Source: Hirsutella rhossiliensis
Lineage: Eukaryota; Ascomycota; Sordariomycetes; Hypocreales; Ophiocordycipitaceae
Direction of reading: 5' to 3'
DNA: 64,000 bases
Assembly: GCF_020360975.1 (NCBI RefSeq)
Contig: NW_025408680.1
Span: 310,001 to 374,000 of the forward strand
Below, piece by piece: positions 1-11,941 of this stretch. The first letter of the stretch is position 1, and every line of letters starts with the position of its first letter. Made by a program: the position numbers and the translations under genes. Under the pieces are notes generated by a model, which saw only the letters and a list, made by a program, of their open reading frames with translations, ran no database searches and was not told the DNA's origin.

Positions 1-2270
1 CGGTTGGTCATTCTCATCCCCCATGGCGACAATGGTGAGGCTCGAGGCGCGAGACGTCGAGATGTGCTTGGCACGGGCCTGACCGTACGTCTTGACCACC
101 TTCTTGGCGCTCGCTTTCTTGATCAGGGTGGCGGCAGGGCGCTTGGCGGGCGTCTTTGCACCCCCCAACGCCGCCTTCTTGGCGGCGACGGAGATGGTCG
201 ACACGCCCTTCTTAAGGGCCATGGCGGCGCCCTTGGCCGCCTTGAGGCCGGCGCTCGAGAGGGACGCCTTTGACTTGGTCGCGGGCTGAATCTTCTTGCG
301 CTTCTTGGTGCTGCTGGCATTGCCGTCGTCGGCCTCGTCTCCGATGAGCTCCTTGAGCTTGCGCTTGCCGGCCTTGACGGTGGCCTTGACGGCGGTCCTG
401 AGGTCCGTCTTGGGCGCCTTGACCTCGCGGGGCTTGGGGCCAAGAACACCGCGGCAGTTGGCCTCTCCGCAGAGGCACGACTGGACGTTCTTGGCTGAAA
501 AGGGGTCAAAGTTGTAGTCGTAAGTCAGCTCATCCCCCGTCATGATGGGCCGGTCGCCGGCGAATAGTGCCATTCGAGGCTGTCCCGAGACGATCCATTT
601 AATCATCCTACAATTCGGGTTGCAGCTGTGATTGACAAAGCGGGCGATGCTTCCGGTGGTGGCATCGATGATCATGTTTTGGTCAAAGCTCATCAAGTAG
701 TAGCACTGCGAAGAGTGGTTAGTCCGGGTCAACGGACACGGGAGACGTCAAAGGGAGGGACTCGTGGCGTACCTCGTTGTCCTTGTAGACCTCATTCATG
801 CGACGCTCGCACTCCTCCTCGGTGATGATTTCGCCGGCGTACTCCATGATGATCTGGTTGGGCTTGAAGCAGCGGTTGCTTCGGACGCCGTAGCCCCGGT
901 CCGACGTCTTGATGACCTCGACGCCGACGCGGTACTTGCCCCCCTTGGCGCGGCGGGCCGTGAGGTCAGCAAAGGCGCGGTTGGTGCAGTGCTGCTTGCC
1001 GACGTTGCAGTTTGTGGCGTCGCATTCATACAGCATGATGCGGTTCTGGCAGCTCTCGCCGCAGCCGTCGTCGGGCGTGCAGACGCACTTGGACTGATAG
1101 TCGTGCAAGTGTGGCGTCTTGCGCCAATAGTCCTTGGAATCGCCGATGAACCGATCTAGATGAGTGGTCAGCAAGCTTCGGGGAGGGGGCGGAGGGGGCC
1201 TTACTCTTGGTCATTCGCTTCCACTCGTCGGGCTTGGGCTGGCCAGGGGGTAGCGGGTTGCAGACGTTGTAGGGCAGCCTGAAGTCGCGGCCGGCGATGA
1301 GGGTGCGCAATCCGGTGTAGATGGGCGAGGGCATCGTCTTGCTGACGCGGCCGCTCGGGGCGAGCTCGGGCAGCTGGGCAAGCTTCTTCTTCTCGGCCGG
1401 AGTGAGGCCCTTTGTCGGGTCGAGCGGGGCATCCTGGCCGGCATAGAGGCCCTTGTCGAGGAACTTTTTGACGCGGCGCTGCTTGGTGTTTGTTATGGGC
1501 TCCGCGTCGTCCTCCTTGGCGGGTTCCGAGGAGGCGGCGGGCGTGTCGAGCTTTGTCCTCTTGCGGGCGGGGGCGGCGGGCTCGTCGGAGTTGACGTACT
1601 TGCCGTTGGACCAGACGGTGTGGACGACGGGCCTGTCGTCGATGCCCGAGAACTCGTTTGTGTCCTGCAGGCGCCTCAGCTCGCGCGATATCTTGGTCAT
1701 GCCCTTGTCGACGGCGCCGCGGCCACGCTTGCCCAGGGTGGAGAGCTTGGTGCCGAGGGACGAGATGGCCGAGGGGGGCGGGACGTCGTGGCATTGGCGG
1801 GCCCGGCGACGCGTCCGTGGCGTGTTGAGGCGGGGTGTCGACGAGGGGGAGGACAGCAGCGCGTCGAGGCTCTGCTTCTTGGCCGGCGCGCTGTCGGGGG
1901 CCACCTCGATGCTGCCGACAAGCGTGTCACCCGAGATGGTGCGGCGGCGGCGGTCGGAAACGGCGTCACCCTTTGCCCTCCGCTTGCCATGGGCGTCGGT
2001 GCCGCTCAGGCGGGTGAGGTTGTAGACGGGGTCGGACAGGCGGGCGCGGCGGGCGCGGCGAGGCGGCGAGGGCTCTTGGGGGGCGACGGGAGGCGCGTCG
2101 GCCGCATCGTCGGCGACGGTGATGACGTCGTGCTTGGACGAGGCGGCGTCAGAGTGCAGGCTGGCCGTGTCTGCGACGGTGGTGGGAGGGGTGGAGCCCG
2201 ACGAGGCGAGGTTGGACGAGGAGTCGGTGGTGAGTGCGGAGAAGCTGCTGGTCTCGGCGAAGAAAGACAT
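1..2270 (-). CDS. ash1: ASH1-like histone H3K36 methyltransferase (AWS-SET-postSET), 3' part beyond window
   Basis: Nuclear SET-domain protein that should methylate histone H3 lysine 36. The model has exons 2270-1205, 1155-773 and 705-1 (continuing past the edge), with introns 1204-1156 and 772-706. The start is the ATG at 2270 (MSFFAETSS). The first ~355 residues are disordered, Ser/Thr/Pro- and Arg-rich. A Cys-rich AWS domain follows from about residue 376 (CVCTPDDGCGESCQNR), then SET with RGYGVRSN, MEYAGEI, the catalytic NHSCNPNCRM and YDYNFDPF, and a post-SET CLCGEANCRG. A Lys/Ala-rich basic tail runs to the window edge. The AWS sequence resembles ASH1 rather than SET2, and no SRI or WW domain is seen in the visible part. 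The family is known to set H3K36me2 in poorly transcribed chromatin in fungi. The C-terminus is missing. Confidence 0.9.
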
Positions 2271-2710
2271 GATGGTGCTGATGCTGCGTGCTCGCTCGCG
2301 CACGTCGCCGCCGACGACACGGTGCCTCGAGGAGCGGGTGCCTCGAGAAGGGGATGCGTCGAGGAGAAAGAGGCAGCAAGAGTGCGCGAGATGGGGCGAG
2401 CCGAGGCGGGTGCGGGAGCGATGAGGTAGTTTTGTGAGCGGGTGCAAAAAAGAGGCTTTCCAGGCCGGAAACAAGGTTGAGGTTGACGATTGGCGGCCGT
2501 GGTTGGTCGGCCAAGGTACTGTTGGCCCCAAAAGACGCGCTTCTGCTTGGCTCTAATAAAGGAAGAGACTAACGGTGAGCAAATGACGCGTTCTCTCAAG
2601 GTGCCGCGCGAGACGGAGCCGCTTCTCACGGTAGAGAGAGGCGGGAGTTGGATAGAGAGAAGTAGGGGGGGCAAGGCGGGTGTGAAGAGAAACAACAGGG
2701 AGAGAAGGAG

Positions 2711-2736
2711 TGTGTATGTGTGTGTGTGTGTGTGTT
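2711..2736. repeat. TG microsatellite
   Basis: Nearly uninterrupted TG dinucleotides upstream of ash1, in the likely 5' UTR or promoter. Confidence 0.9.
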
Positions 2737-3079
2737 AGAGAGAAGAGAGAGCGAGAGAGGAGGGGTGGAGCGTGCGAGGAGAGACGAAGGCGGACGGACG
2801 AGAATGAGAAAGATGGAGAAAAAAGACGCTACTTAAGTTACAACTCACGTACCTGGACTATAGCAAAGCAGAGCAGCTAATAAAAGCATCGACTGCTTGC
2901 CCTTTTTTTTACTGGACACGGCGAGCAAGAGCCAGACGAGGCCCGGAGTCAGGCTCGGCTTGGATGTAAGAGATGGCGGTAGAGGAAAGAAAAAGAGGCA
3001 CCCAAAGGGAGAGAAAAATAGGGATGAGGTGAGAGAGGGAATGGCTTAATAAACGAGGCTGGGGAAGCACTCTAAGAGA

Positions 3080-3096
3080 GGGGGGGGGGGGGGGGG
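3080..3096. repeat. G17 homopolymer
   Basis: Seventeen consecutive G residues on the + strand. An identical-length tract lies at 61379-61395. Confidence 0.95.
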
Positions 3097-5274
3097 CAGC
3101 ACAAGCCCCAATCTGTCCCGTCGCTTGTCGTCGTTTTACTTTTTACCTTTGCCTCTCCTCCATTTATTACTCGTGTTTCGACCTCTTCTGCAATGGCGTT
3201 CCTTGTCCGCCTCGTCTTGCTCCTCGTCATCATCATCGCCGCCCCATCTCCCTCGTGTACTTGGCGGCAGACATGCCCGTCCCCGTCGTCCACCCGCCGT
3301 TCGATGACTTGTTCACTGGCACTGTGCCGCCTCGTGCCTCGAATCAGATGCCATCGTCCGCATCCTTCCTGTACAGAGTCACGTAATATGCCATGAACCA
3401 CAAACGCCTCGCTTGTGCCCCTTAACCCCCCACCCTGATGACGCTCCAGCTCGTTTCGTTTCCCCGACTTCTGGCCCTCTGCGTAGACGGGCCTCCCGCA
3501 CCGGGACTGATGCGCTATGCATCGAGTTGCTCTCTCTTCAATCTTGTCCAGCTTGGTCGTCATCATGGATGCTTTCCTGAACCCGCATGGTTGCACTTAG
3601 ATGCCGGTGTTGGAGCAAATACATCATTTTGCCAAACCCCTGAACCCGTCAAAAGACTTCCTCTACAGCCCCTTCGTGCCTTGGTGCCGAGCAAGAACAC
3701 GTCCATCGACCCGGCGCCGTGATTCACGCCATGTCTGGTGCTCCCGGACCGCCATGAGTGCAGATGGCCGGCGTACATTGCACTCCCTCAACGGCCGTGA
3801 TGGTCTTGTTGCCCGCTGTCCACAAGCTTAATTCCGTCCTCTTATCTGTGTGCCTCGATGGGCAACTCCAATCGCGTCTCCTCCTCGACTCGCTCGCCGG
3901 TGCCGCCTTGCCTCGAAACGCCCGACACCGTATTAATAAGTTACGCCTCTTTCTCTTTTTCTTCCGTTCCTTTCTTTTTCCACGTCTTTTCCACCATTCC
4001 TTCCTTGTCTCTTCCCCGTACTCGCCTCTTCTCCCTTGGGACCCAACCTTGTTCGGTTCCCGAGACCACCGCTTCGCTAGGGCAAGCCGCTGGAACACAC
4101 GCCCCTTGAGACTGCCCACGCCGCCTATCCCGCCTGTGGGCCAATCCCCATATCGAGCAAGGTAGACGGAAAGGGCCGCTTTTCTATACATTGTGCGGCT
4201 CAAGGCCCATGAAACCCAGGAGGCGTTGACGATCCAATTCCGGCCCCCCGGTGAACACACCCCGGCCTCGCTTCACCTGCACAAACCGACCGAGATGCCA
4301 AAGGGGCCACCGAGTGCCGAGATGCATGGCGAAGCCCTTCAAGACCCATATTGCCAGACCTGCTCTTGATATAGGCTCATCTCCCTTCTGTCGGCGACGC
4401 ACCCTGGCTTCCCGGGTAAACGCAGATTCAGGTCCACCCGTCGAGCGCCTCCTCGGCCTTCGCAGACGGCGGCTGCTTCCCAGCCCGTCCTCAGCATACC
4501 CGATCCTCGGCCGGCACCGTATTTGATATGCGGGCGATATGCGGACACAAAAAGACAGACACCATGATTGGCTACTCGGCACATGGACGAGATAATGGCA
4601 CATCCCCATCGACATCATCACTGGCGCGGGCCGGGACGAGTGCTGCTCAGCAGGAGCAACAGTGAAATTCAAAAAACGCCGGGGACGGGGCGCCACATGG
4701 ACAGCAGCAACAGCACGGCGGACAAGGCACGGTTGCAGGGAATGACCGCAAGCGGCTGCGAGTCGGATAACCACGGCCGGACAACATGTGTCTACTTTGT
4801 TCGCCAAGGTCAATGTCACGTCTCATTCGCTCACGAGACAACTTGCTTGTGGCTATCGCAGCCGCGGCTAAAGGTCCCGCGGCCCAGGCTCGGTCAGGCA
4901 AGAGCGGGAAGCAGACCAACCGGCTTTGATGGGCGCGTGCGATAGCCTCACTTCCCTTCCAGGCCAGAGACGGACAAAACCTCTATGAACCAAGGTGATG
5001 TATTAAACTACCCTGCTCATGACAAATAGCATTGATCTAGCATCATTGCGCTGGAACAAACGCCTGACCTGAGAATGAAAAAAAAAACATGGTAAGAGAG
5101 AAGGGTATTATATCGGCCATGTAAGCAAAGTCAACGCAATGCCACGACATGCTCGAGTTGAATCGCCCCGTGATGCGAGAGCCTGGCGTCTCTGCGTGCT
5201 GAAGACGATGTTCGGCGAGTATGGCATGCAGAACAGGCAGGAGCCGTAGCCGGTAGCAGCGACAGTTCACATGC

Positions 5275-6475
5275 TCACTGCGTCGCCTCCTTGACGGGAG
5301 GCATCGCGGGAGGCATCGCAGGAGGCGCGGCGGCTTCAACGCCAGCCTTGGTCTCCTCGGCGGGCTTGGAGTCCTTTTCCGCCTTGCTCGCGACCGCGGC
5401 AGTCGTCGGGGTCGTCTTTGCCAGCTGCTCCTCCGTCGCCGGCTTCTCTTGATCCTTGGGCTCGGGGACGGCGGCAAGCGGAGCCGTCTCGCCCGAGGGT
5501 GCGGGAGCAGACGCGTCTTTGACAGCCCCGTCATCGGTCAGACGCACGGTGAGGCCTTCCTTGACGCTGGGTCCCTGCCCACCGTACTCGCTGGGCAGAG
5601 TCTGGGCAATACCCTTGAGCTCGGCGGCCAGGCTGGTGCCCGAGGCCATGGGGTGAAACTTGCGGAGGGTGGCGGGTGCGAGGAAGAACTTCATGGCGCC
5701 AAAGACCCAGCCCATGATGGCGGGCACATTGACAAAGTACTTGTGGGCGAGCAGCTCCGGGTAGGCCATGGACAAGGTTTGGATGGTCTCGCGGCTGGCG
5801 GCCTTGACGTCTGGGTCCATGCGGAAGAAACTGACGGACTGGTAGTCGTGCACCTGGATCATGCGGTGGGGATCCTCGGCGCCGGCGGGGATGGGTTCCT
5901 TGATGTCGTTGAGGCGCAGCTTCTGCACGCCGAGCTCCATGAGGGCGGCGCGCCACTTGATGAAGCTGTGTTCGGGGTTAGCCACCCACTCATCGATGCC
6001 CACACTCGCCATCATGGGCGGGATGAGAAGGAGGAGGAACAGACTCTTGGACATTGCCAAAGGTGGCCTTGTTGTCCTTGACGGAGCCGTAGACGTTCCA
6101 CGTCACAACCACTTCCTTGCCAGCCTCGTCCTGGTGCGTGGTGACGAAGCCGAGGCCGCCAAACCTGCGGGCATCAAACGGCTGGGCGACGAGCGAGGCC
6201 GGGTCGACAGCCTTGCGCCACTCGAGGGCGGCCGTGAGCTGCTTCTCGGCGGCGTCCACGTCGTCGTTGTTTGCGCGCAGGAACTTGTGCAGCACCACCT
6301 GCGTGGGCGCGTCGTCGATGGTCTTGTCCTGCTGCTGCTGGTCCGGCGACGATGCAACGGCAGCCGACGCGAGCTCGACGCCCCACATCTCCGAGTGGCC
6401 GGCCTGGGCCACCATCTGGGGCAGGCGGGCCGCTAGCTGGGCGAGGGGCGTCTGTTCTTCCGTCGTGGTCGCCAT
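5275..6475 (-). CDS. sfh5: Sec14-like phosphatidylinositol transfer protein Sfh5
   Basis: Two exons (6475-6045 and 5965-5275; intron 6044-5966 with GTCTGT donor and CACAG acceptor) encode 373 residues. A CRAL-TRIO_N helical segment (VVLHKFLRANNDDVDAAEK, residues ~60-80) is followed by the Sec14 lipid-binding fold up to about residue 265, with the typical FFVNVPAIMGW-like strand (here YFVNVPAIMGWVF) and KFHPMASG. A low-complexity Ala/Pro/Lys/Glu tail of ~100 residues ends in PPAMPPAMPPVKE. Splicing gives FGNVQDFIKWRAALMEL, which continues the family pattern and fixes the donor choice. Sfh5 exchanges phosphatidylinositol at ER and plasma membrane, and yeast Sfh5 is a haem-binding member. The H183-D-Y185 motif matches the spacing of its reported haem-site His/Tyr pair. 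The intron contains no stop in one frame, so an automatic model could mis-start at 6060. Confidence 0.88.
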
Positions 6476-7395
6476 TGTGTGCGCGTGTTTTGGACGTTTG
6501 GTTGTCTTGATGAGTTGGTGCGTGGTGATTTTGGAGGGAAAATTCAGAGATAAGTAAGATCAAGGGGAGGGGGGAGGGGGTTTTGGATGCTGGCAGAAAT
6601 TTCGATGTGAAAAACTGGCAAACAAAACAACAGCCAGCCAGCCTTGTCGTTGTCGAGGGCACGAAGCTCAAGGTAGCTAAATGACCGCGCCTGGCCTCAC
6701 GAGTTGATGAGACGATGAGCACAAGGTTTCGAACAATAATGCAGTCTTTCTCCGAGGTGAAATATTCTTTGTCGATGAGGACAAGTGAGACGGCGGCCTT
6801 GCTGTACGAAGTACGTCTGGGCAGAACCCCCCTGTAGCGGCTGCTGGCTACAGGCCTCTTTGCTAGTGGACAGTGCCCTGAATCGCGTCTCGGCCGGCAT
6901 TACAGAGACGGGACGCTTCACCTTCAAGTCAACGATCTTCTGGCCGGGGCAAATGGAGCCTTTCTGATCCCATATCACGCCGGAGCAACCGCGGCTTGAA
7001 AACCCGCTCCCCTCTCACGAGTCAGTCGTTGCTTTCATTCACCCTCCAATGCCCTCTAGAGCAAGCAATGCCTAATTAAAGGCGCAGTCGATGCACCACT
7101 CACTCCGACTCGAACCATCCCTCTCTCCATGCCTGCCCGAGGAAAGACGTCCAAAGGTGCTTGCAGAAATCAAAGAGCCCGCCCAAGGGTCCTCCAGTCC
7201 CCCAGCCTTCTCCCGTTCCGCTGCCCGAGTTTCCTCTTCTCCCTGCCTCTCTCCCACGCACACAAGACCAGTGAACCGGTGGCCTAGGGCGCAAAATCAA
7301 GAAACAAAACTGGAAAACTCCCGCAGCATTTCAACCTTTCCGAAACCACCCAGGTGCAAACGCGACTGACTCGTCATCCTCTCCAATCCGCACTC
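6476..7395. other. Intergenic, no supported gene
   Basis: About 0.9 kb between sfh5 (5' side) and the RRM gene (3' side), both on the minus strand. It should hold the sfh5 promoter. No open frame with domain content and no tRNA-like structure was seen. Confidence 0.6.
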
Positions 7396-9923
7396 TCAGG
7401 CATGGGGCAAGGCTCGCGAGAGGATGCGCTCCACGGCCGAGAACTCGGCGTGGGCAACCTGGGCCAGCGTCATCTGGTCAAACTGCGGCCCGAAGCTGTG
7501 GCCCAGCTCGGCCCAGAAATACCCCCAGTGCATGTCCGTCTGCTGGCCCTTTTCCTGCAGGTCTGTTCGGCTCGAGTGCGAAAGGCCAAGCATATCGCGG
7601 CTCGTCTGCTCGCGAATGACGGAAACGTACCACTGCAAGGCCGCCAACCTCGTTAGTCAAAGTGCCCCCTTCTCACGCATGCTTGAGACTGACCTCGATG
7701 ACATCAAGCGGGATGCCCGGCTTGGGCGCCAGCGAGTACTGGTGGCGCCACAAATGAGCATGCAGCGGCTGCCCAAAGAAGCGCTGGTCCGCTTCTGAGA
7801 TGTTGAGCAGCCACGAGATGTTGTCCTTCATCAACGGCGTGAAGCCGGGGCACGCCAGCGCCGCGTTGACCATCCGCGTCTGCAGCTGCGCCCCGAGGTT
7901 GACGGGGTCGACGCCGCGACTCACCTTGTCCGAGAGCACAGAGAGGAGCCGCTCGGTGCCAATGTACACGGCGTGGCGCTGGCTGATGGTGACGCAGTCG
8001 GTCGCGTACCACGGAAACTTTTTGAGCGTGCTGATCAAGCACTCGTAGGGTCTCTGCGGGCAGTCCTTGGAGTAAGGCGACTGGGCATGGGTCAGTGATG
8101 CTGCTCCAGCCGACGCTCTCGGCAGCAACAGGAGCTACGTACTCGGTGCGGAACCTCGACATGCTTGATGAGCATGACCATTTCCTCCTCGGAAATGAAG
8201 CCCCGGAAGTTCTCCCACGCAAACTGGTGGTTGTACGGCTTGAACTGGGGCGTCACGCCGTCCCAGATGAGGCCGCGAGCAAGTGGGAACAAGTCCTTCA
8301 TGAGGCTCGCCTGGCTCGAAAGCTCCACCTCGACGGGGCGATCCCCGAGGCGGGTGACTCGACCGTTCTGCAGGTTATGGCGGTGCTTTTCGACAGCCTT
8401 CATGGCCTCCTCAAGGCTCACAAACTCGACATAGGCGTCCATTGTCTTGCTGGTGACTCGCTCCATGATGATATGCACAGGCTCGTCCGAGTCATTCAAG
8501 ATCTTGGAGTTGCGTCCAAGAAATGCAATTACCTCAGAGCGTCGAGTGGAAAACGGAATCTGGTAGCGTCAGCACTTGTCTACTCGCCGTAGACCACAGA
8601 GGCAACTCACATTCTTGAGCTTGACGACGCCATGGTTGAAAGAATTTGCCATGCGCGGAGCCTCAATGAACGGAAAGTTGTTTGGGGCCATGGCAGTGGC
8701 CAAGAGAGGCAGACCAGTCGGCGTGTTGGTCAGCCTCATGAGCTCCGTCGATCGAGTCGCCCCGATGGCGTTCATCGCAGGCATTGCCGCCGGCCAAGAC
8801 GCCTCCGCGCCCGGGCAAGCATGGGCCATGACCTGATTTGCCGTTACAGCATGGATCTGAGGATGCGGACCATTCTGCTGCTGCTGTCCGTTGACGATGC
8901 CAGTTGGGTCAAACTTGGGCGGAGGATCGTTACCGACTTCCTGCTGCCCAGGAGTTCGAGGTGCATAGCTTCGCGGCTCTGTCAAGTTGCCCGAGATCGA
9001 GCTAGCAGGGCTGAACGGAATACCGTTGGCGCGAATGCTATCCGCACAGCGAGAAGAGGCTGGGCTCAGCATGCCGAGGACGCTTCCGCAAGACTGGCTC
9101 TGCGGGATACGAGCTCCAGACGTGATGGGCTTGGGCTGGCAATAAACCACAGAAGGTCCGCTTTCTTGGAGCGAAGCCCCATGCTGCTGCTGGACCTCGA
9201 CAGGATGGAAGTAGTTCTGAGAGCCTGCATTCTGCTGCTGGCCCATCGTCTCGGGGGTATTATGGACGGCCACGCCACCCGGAACGCCTTCCTAAGGAGT
9301 TCCGGCTTTCCAGCCGTCGCCATTGCGAAGAGTCTTATTGAGAAGATTAAACGTCATCTGCTCAAAGAGCCCCGATCCCGAACCTGGAGCCCCGGCCGTG
9401 GCAATTGTATTGGCCCGGGCCTTGACGGGGACGCGACGCGCGGTGCCTTTGGCTTCGACGCCACCGGGAGTTGTGACGACGTTGCCATGATTCTGAAGAA
9501 CGGCGCCGTCTGCAGTCCCGTTGTGGGCTTGCTGGCCGTTGCTCTCCTCAGCCTGATTGTCAAGGCCACTGCTGTCATGCTTCACGTTGCCAAGGTCAAA
9601 GATGGTAGCATCGACGAAAGCATTTTGAACCTTGTTTCCAGTGTTGGCAGAGTCTCGAGAAGAGAGGAGAGAGGTCATCAGATGCTTACATTCGGAGACG
9701 TGGCTTGCGCAGACGTGGGGACCCAGATATCCGACTCCGGGTTGAGCATGCTTATCCCGGCCGTGTTCTTTGAGCCGTTGCTGCGTCCGCGCCCGCGATG
9801 ATCTGCCATAGCAGGACGCGAGTTGGCAGAACGTGACTCGGCATCGTCAGGCTTGACGCGCGAGCCGCCCTCGTTGTTATTGGTGGCGGCCATTTTCTTG
9901 AGTCTGCTGCGTCTGCACGCCAT
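7396..9923 (-). CDS. RRM-domain RNA-binding protein with one in-frame TAG
   Basis: Exons 9923-9690, 9630-8611, 8559-8143, 8080-7694 and 7632-7396. The introns at 9689-9631, 8610-8560, 8142-8081 and 7693-7633 have good donors (GTAAGC, GTGAGT, GTACGT, GTCAGT) and pyrimidine/CAG or AAG acceptors. The ATG at 9923 sits in a CGACAATGG context. The first half is disordered, Gln/Asn/Pro-rich. After it comes an RRM with RNP2-like VVKLKNIPF (encoded across the 8610/8560 intron) and RNP1-like MDAYVEFVS, then a conserved C-terminal region of ~250 residues (KDCPQRPYECLISTLKKFPWYATD; WYVSVIREQTSRDM) that probably packs as further RRM-like or helical units. A TAG at 9294-9292 lies in the same frame as both flanks. 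A weak 96-nt intron (9383-9288, GTTCGG...GAAG, phase-compatible) could remove it. Otherwise it is a nonsense change, a sequencing error or readthrough. I do not recognise a specific orthologue. Confidence 0.75.
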
Positions 9924-11179
9924 TGTCGCAGGACTTGGTGGCGGCAATGTCAGCCGTGTCGTCTGAGCAAGTTGAGCAACTCTCGAAAGGAGACGAGAGG
10001 GGGCCTCAACGAGTCATCAAAGCGAGTGAATCGTAGAACGTTGGATAGAAGGGTGGTGTATGATGAGCAGACCTTTGGCTCTTGGGCGCGAGGAGGCGTT
10101 GGTTGGAGGTCTGCGGCCCTGCCCTTGTCTTTGGCGAGGCGACTGAAGCAAAGCAAGTGGTTAGAAAATCAACTGCTCAGGGCTCGCGGCAACTGCAAAG
10201 CCGCAAACCGAGCCAAAAGTCAAACAATACCAAAGAGGCAGAGCAATAGAGAGCGATGAGAGCGAGCAACTGCGCTTGTTTACTCGCACAATTCCGAAAA
10301 ATGTGCCTAGGCGAAAATCATTTGTTGCCTAGAAGGTGCAAGTGGCGAAAAAAAATTGCATGCACCTTTGTTCAAAGGAGTGGGTGCGTGCAAGTGGTTG
10401 CCGGGCGGCGAACAGCTGCAGGCTGCACTGCTCTTTCGAGTGTTTGTTGTTGCGCGTTTCCGCGTCTCCGATGCCACGTTGCTCGCAGTCTGATTCACCC
10501 TTACTGTCAAACTCTGCCACAATAAGCAGTGCCCACACTTGAATATTCCAAGGTCTGTATTCAAGAGTGTCTTTCCTCCTTGGGGTTGACTTCTAGAAGA
10601 TTAGATACCACCTCGTCCTCCATTTCGAGGGAAGGAAAGGCCGAGTTTCCCTTGTTGAGAGAATCTTGCAAGAAAGGCAGGTGCTCCATGCCGCTTTGCA
10701 CGATTTAACTCATCAGTGGCTCAAGTTGAACAGCCACAACTTGGTCGTCGATGCAGAGTCAAGAGTGGGTCCAACGCAATGTCTTGACGCTGCGGCCAGC
10801 TTTCATTGACAGTCCTTGGGCTGTTAGTTTTGTCCTTCGAGCGTCTCTCGCTCCCGCAGGCTGGCGGATATTGAGCGATTCCGTATTCCGGGTCCAAGGT
10901 AGGAGAGCCGTGTAGCTCAGGACGATTGACATTCCAGATACAGACTTCACGGGCGGATAGTAGTCTCTGGCTGGTCGACTTGACGAAGAAACAATATTCG
11001 CCATAGGCTTCATTGCAGCTACTCTGGCGGTAGCTGTGATTCTAATTCGTACCGAACCCCTGCTCCCTTGCCTCGAAGAAGCCATCCCAGGTCGAGCTGG
11101 CGTATCGTCGCCGATTCGTAACATGGCACAGCGGCCAGCGTTCAAAAGTCTCAATCTCCAACTGCATCATTCACTCGAC
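9924..11179. other. Intergenic, no supported gene
   Basis: About 1.25 kb holding the promoter of the RRM gene and the 3' flank of arpc4. A minus-strand frame at 11154-10759 (131 codons) lies just downstream of the arpc4 stop. It has no recognisable domain and is probably 3' UTR. Confidence 0.55.
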
Positions 11180-11941
11180 TCAATCGAACTACAAAGATAC
11201 GTCAGCGATCAAATATCGGAATAAAAAGAGAATTACCAGACGCACCGGTGTCAAAAAGGACTCTGCCACAAATCTCGCCCTTGCGTTAAGCTGCGTCTCT
11301 GTCAGCAATCTCATGGCCTGGTGGCGCCGCTGCCTGTGGGGCATCACGCACGAAGAGCTTCATCTCGGATATTTCCTTGTCGACATCTTCCATGAACTGA
11401 ATGATGAAGTCGACGAGCTTGTGCTTGAGCATCTCATCTGTGTGGAAGTTTGTTATCAAGAAGGAAATGTCGTAGCCCTAGGAGTCGTCAGCATGTGCGT
11501 CCCTGCCGCTGGGAGGCCTCGCGCGCCGACCTTGATGGGCTTGCGCCGCAGGATAAAGAAGGACTCGGCTCTCTGTGTGAGGAATCGGGTGAACTTGTGG
11601 ACGAGAATGTGCTCAATCTCGTCTGCCTGCTTGATCTTGATGCTGATGCGGATCGAGTTGATGCTCGGCTCGATGAGGACGCGCTCGTTTTCGTTGCGCG
11701 CGATCGTCAGGGGAGCAAGGAGGACTTCGGGCGAGGTGCAGGCCTCGATTTCGGGGACATTATGCCGCTCGGCCGTCTGGGAGGCGAAGTTTGATAGCGT
11801 CAAGGCGGCCGTCAAGCTGCTGCGGACGCACTGCAGGTACGGCCGCAGGGATTGAGACTGCGGCGGCGCAAAGGGGTCAGCGGTGGTCGGCGCAGGAAGA
11901 CCGAGTTACCGGGCAGTAGGGATACGGCGGCGGCTCACCAT
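11180..11941 (-). CDS. arc19: Arp2/3 complex 20 kDa subunit ARPC4 (Arc19/ARC20)
   Basis: Five exons give 169 residues, matching the usual length of this very conserved subunit: 11941-11939 (only the ATG), 11857-11531, 11477-11352, 11290-11246 and 11188-11180 (Phe-Asp-stop). The introns use GTGAGC, GTCGGC, GTGCGT and GTGCGT donors and CGCAG, CCTAG, CGCAG and TGTAG acceptors. The spliced product reads [18 protein letters not shown], then [49 protein letters not shown] and [20 protein letters not shown]4 forms the structural core of the actin-nucleating Arp2/3 complex with ARPC2, at endocytic patches and hyphal tips. The gene is divergent from ubp6 across ~850 bp. Both end exons are too short for simple gene finders. 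Confidence 0.95.

Larger units (their letters stand above)
2271..5274. other. Intergenic, no supported gene (ash1 promoter side and sfh5 3' side)
   Basis: About 3 kb between two minus-strand genes. The part nearest ash1 is purine/pyrimidine-biased and contains a TG run (2711-2736) and a pure G17 tract (3080-3096). Open frames of 60-210 codons exist on both strands, but they lack recognisable domains or splice-linked continuation and look like GC-driven chance frames. Confidence 0.6.

Noticed and set aside
1620..2429. 269-codon plus-strand frame opposite ash1 exon 1
   Set aside because: Low-complexity Gly/Arg/Ala shadow of the disordered ash1 N-terminus.
8632..9801. 389-codon plus-strand frame opposite the RRM gene
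   Set aside because: The minus strand has splice-supported coding sequence with an RRM. The plus frame has no features.
10759..11154. 131-codon minus frame just downstream of arc19
   Set aside because: No domain, and it lies directly after the arc19 stop, so it is more likely 3' UTR.
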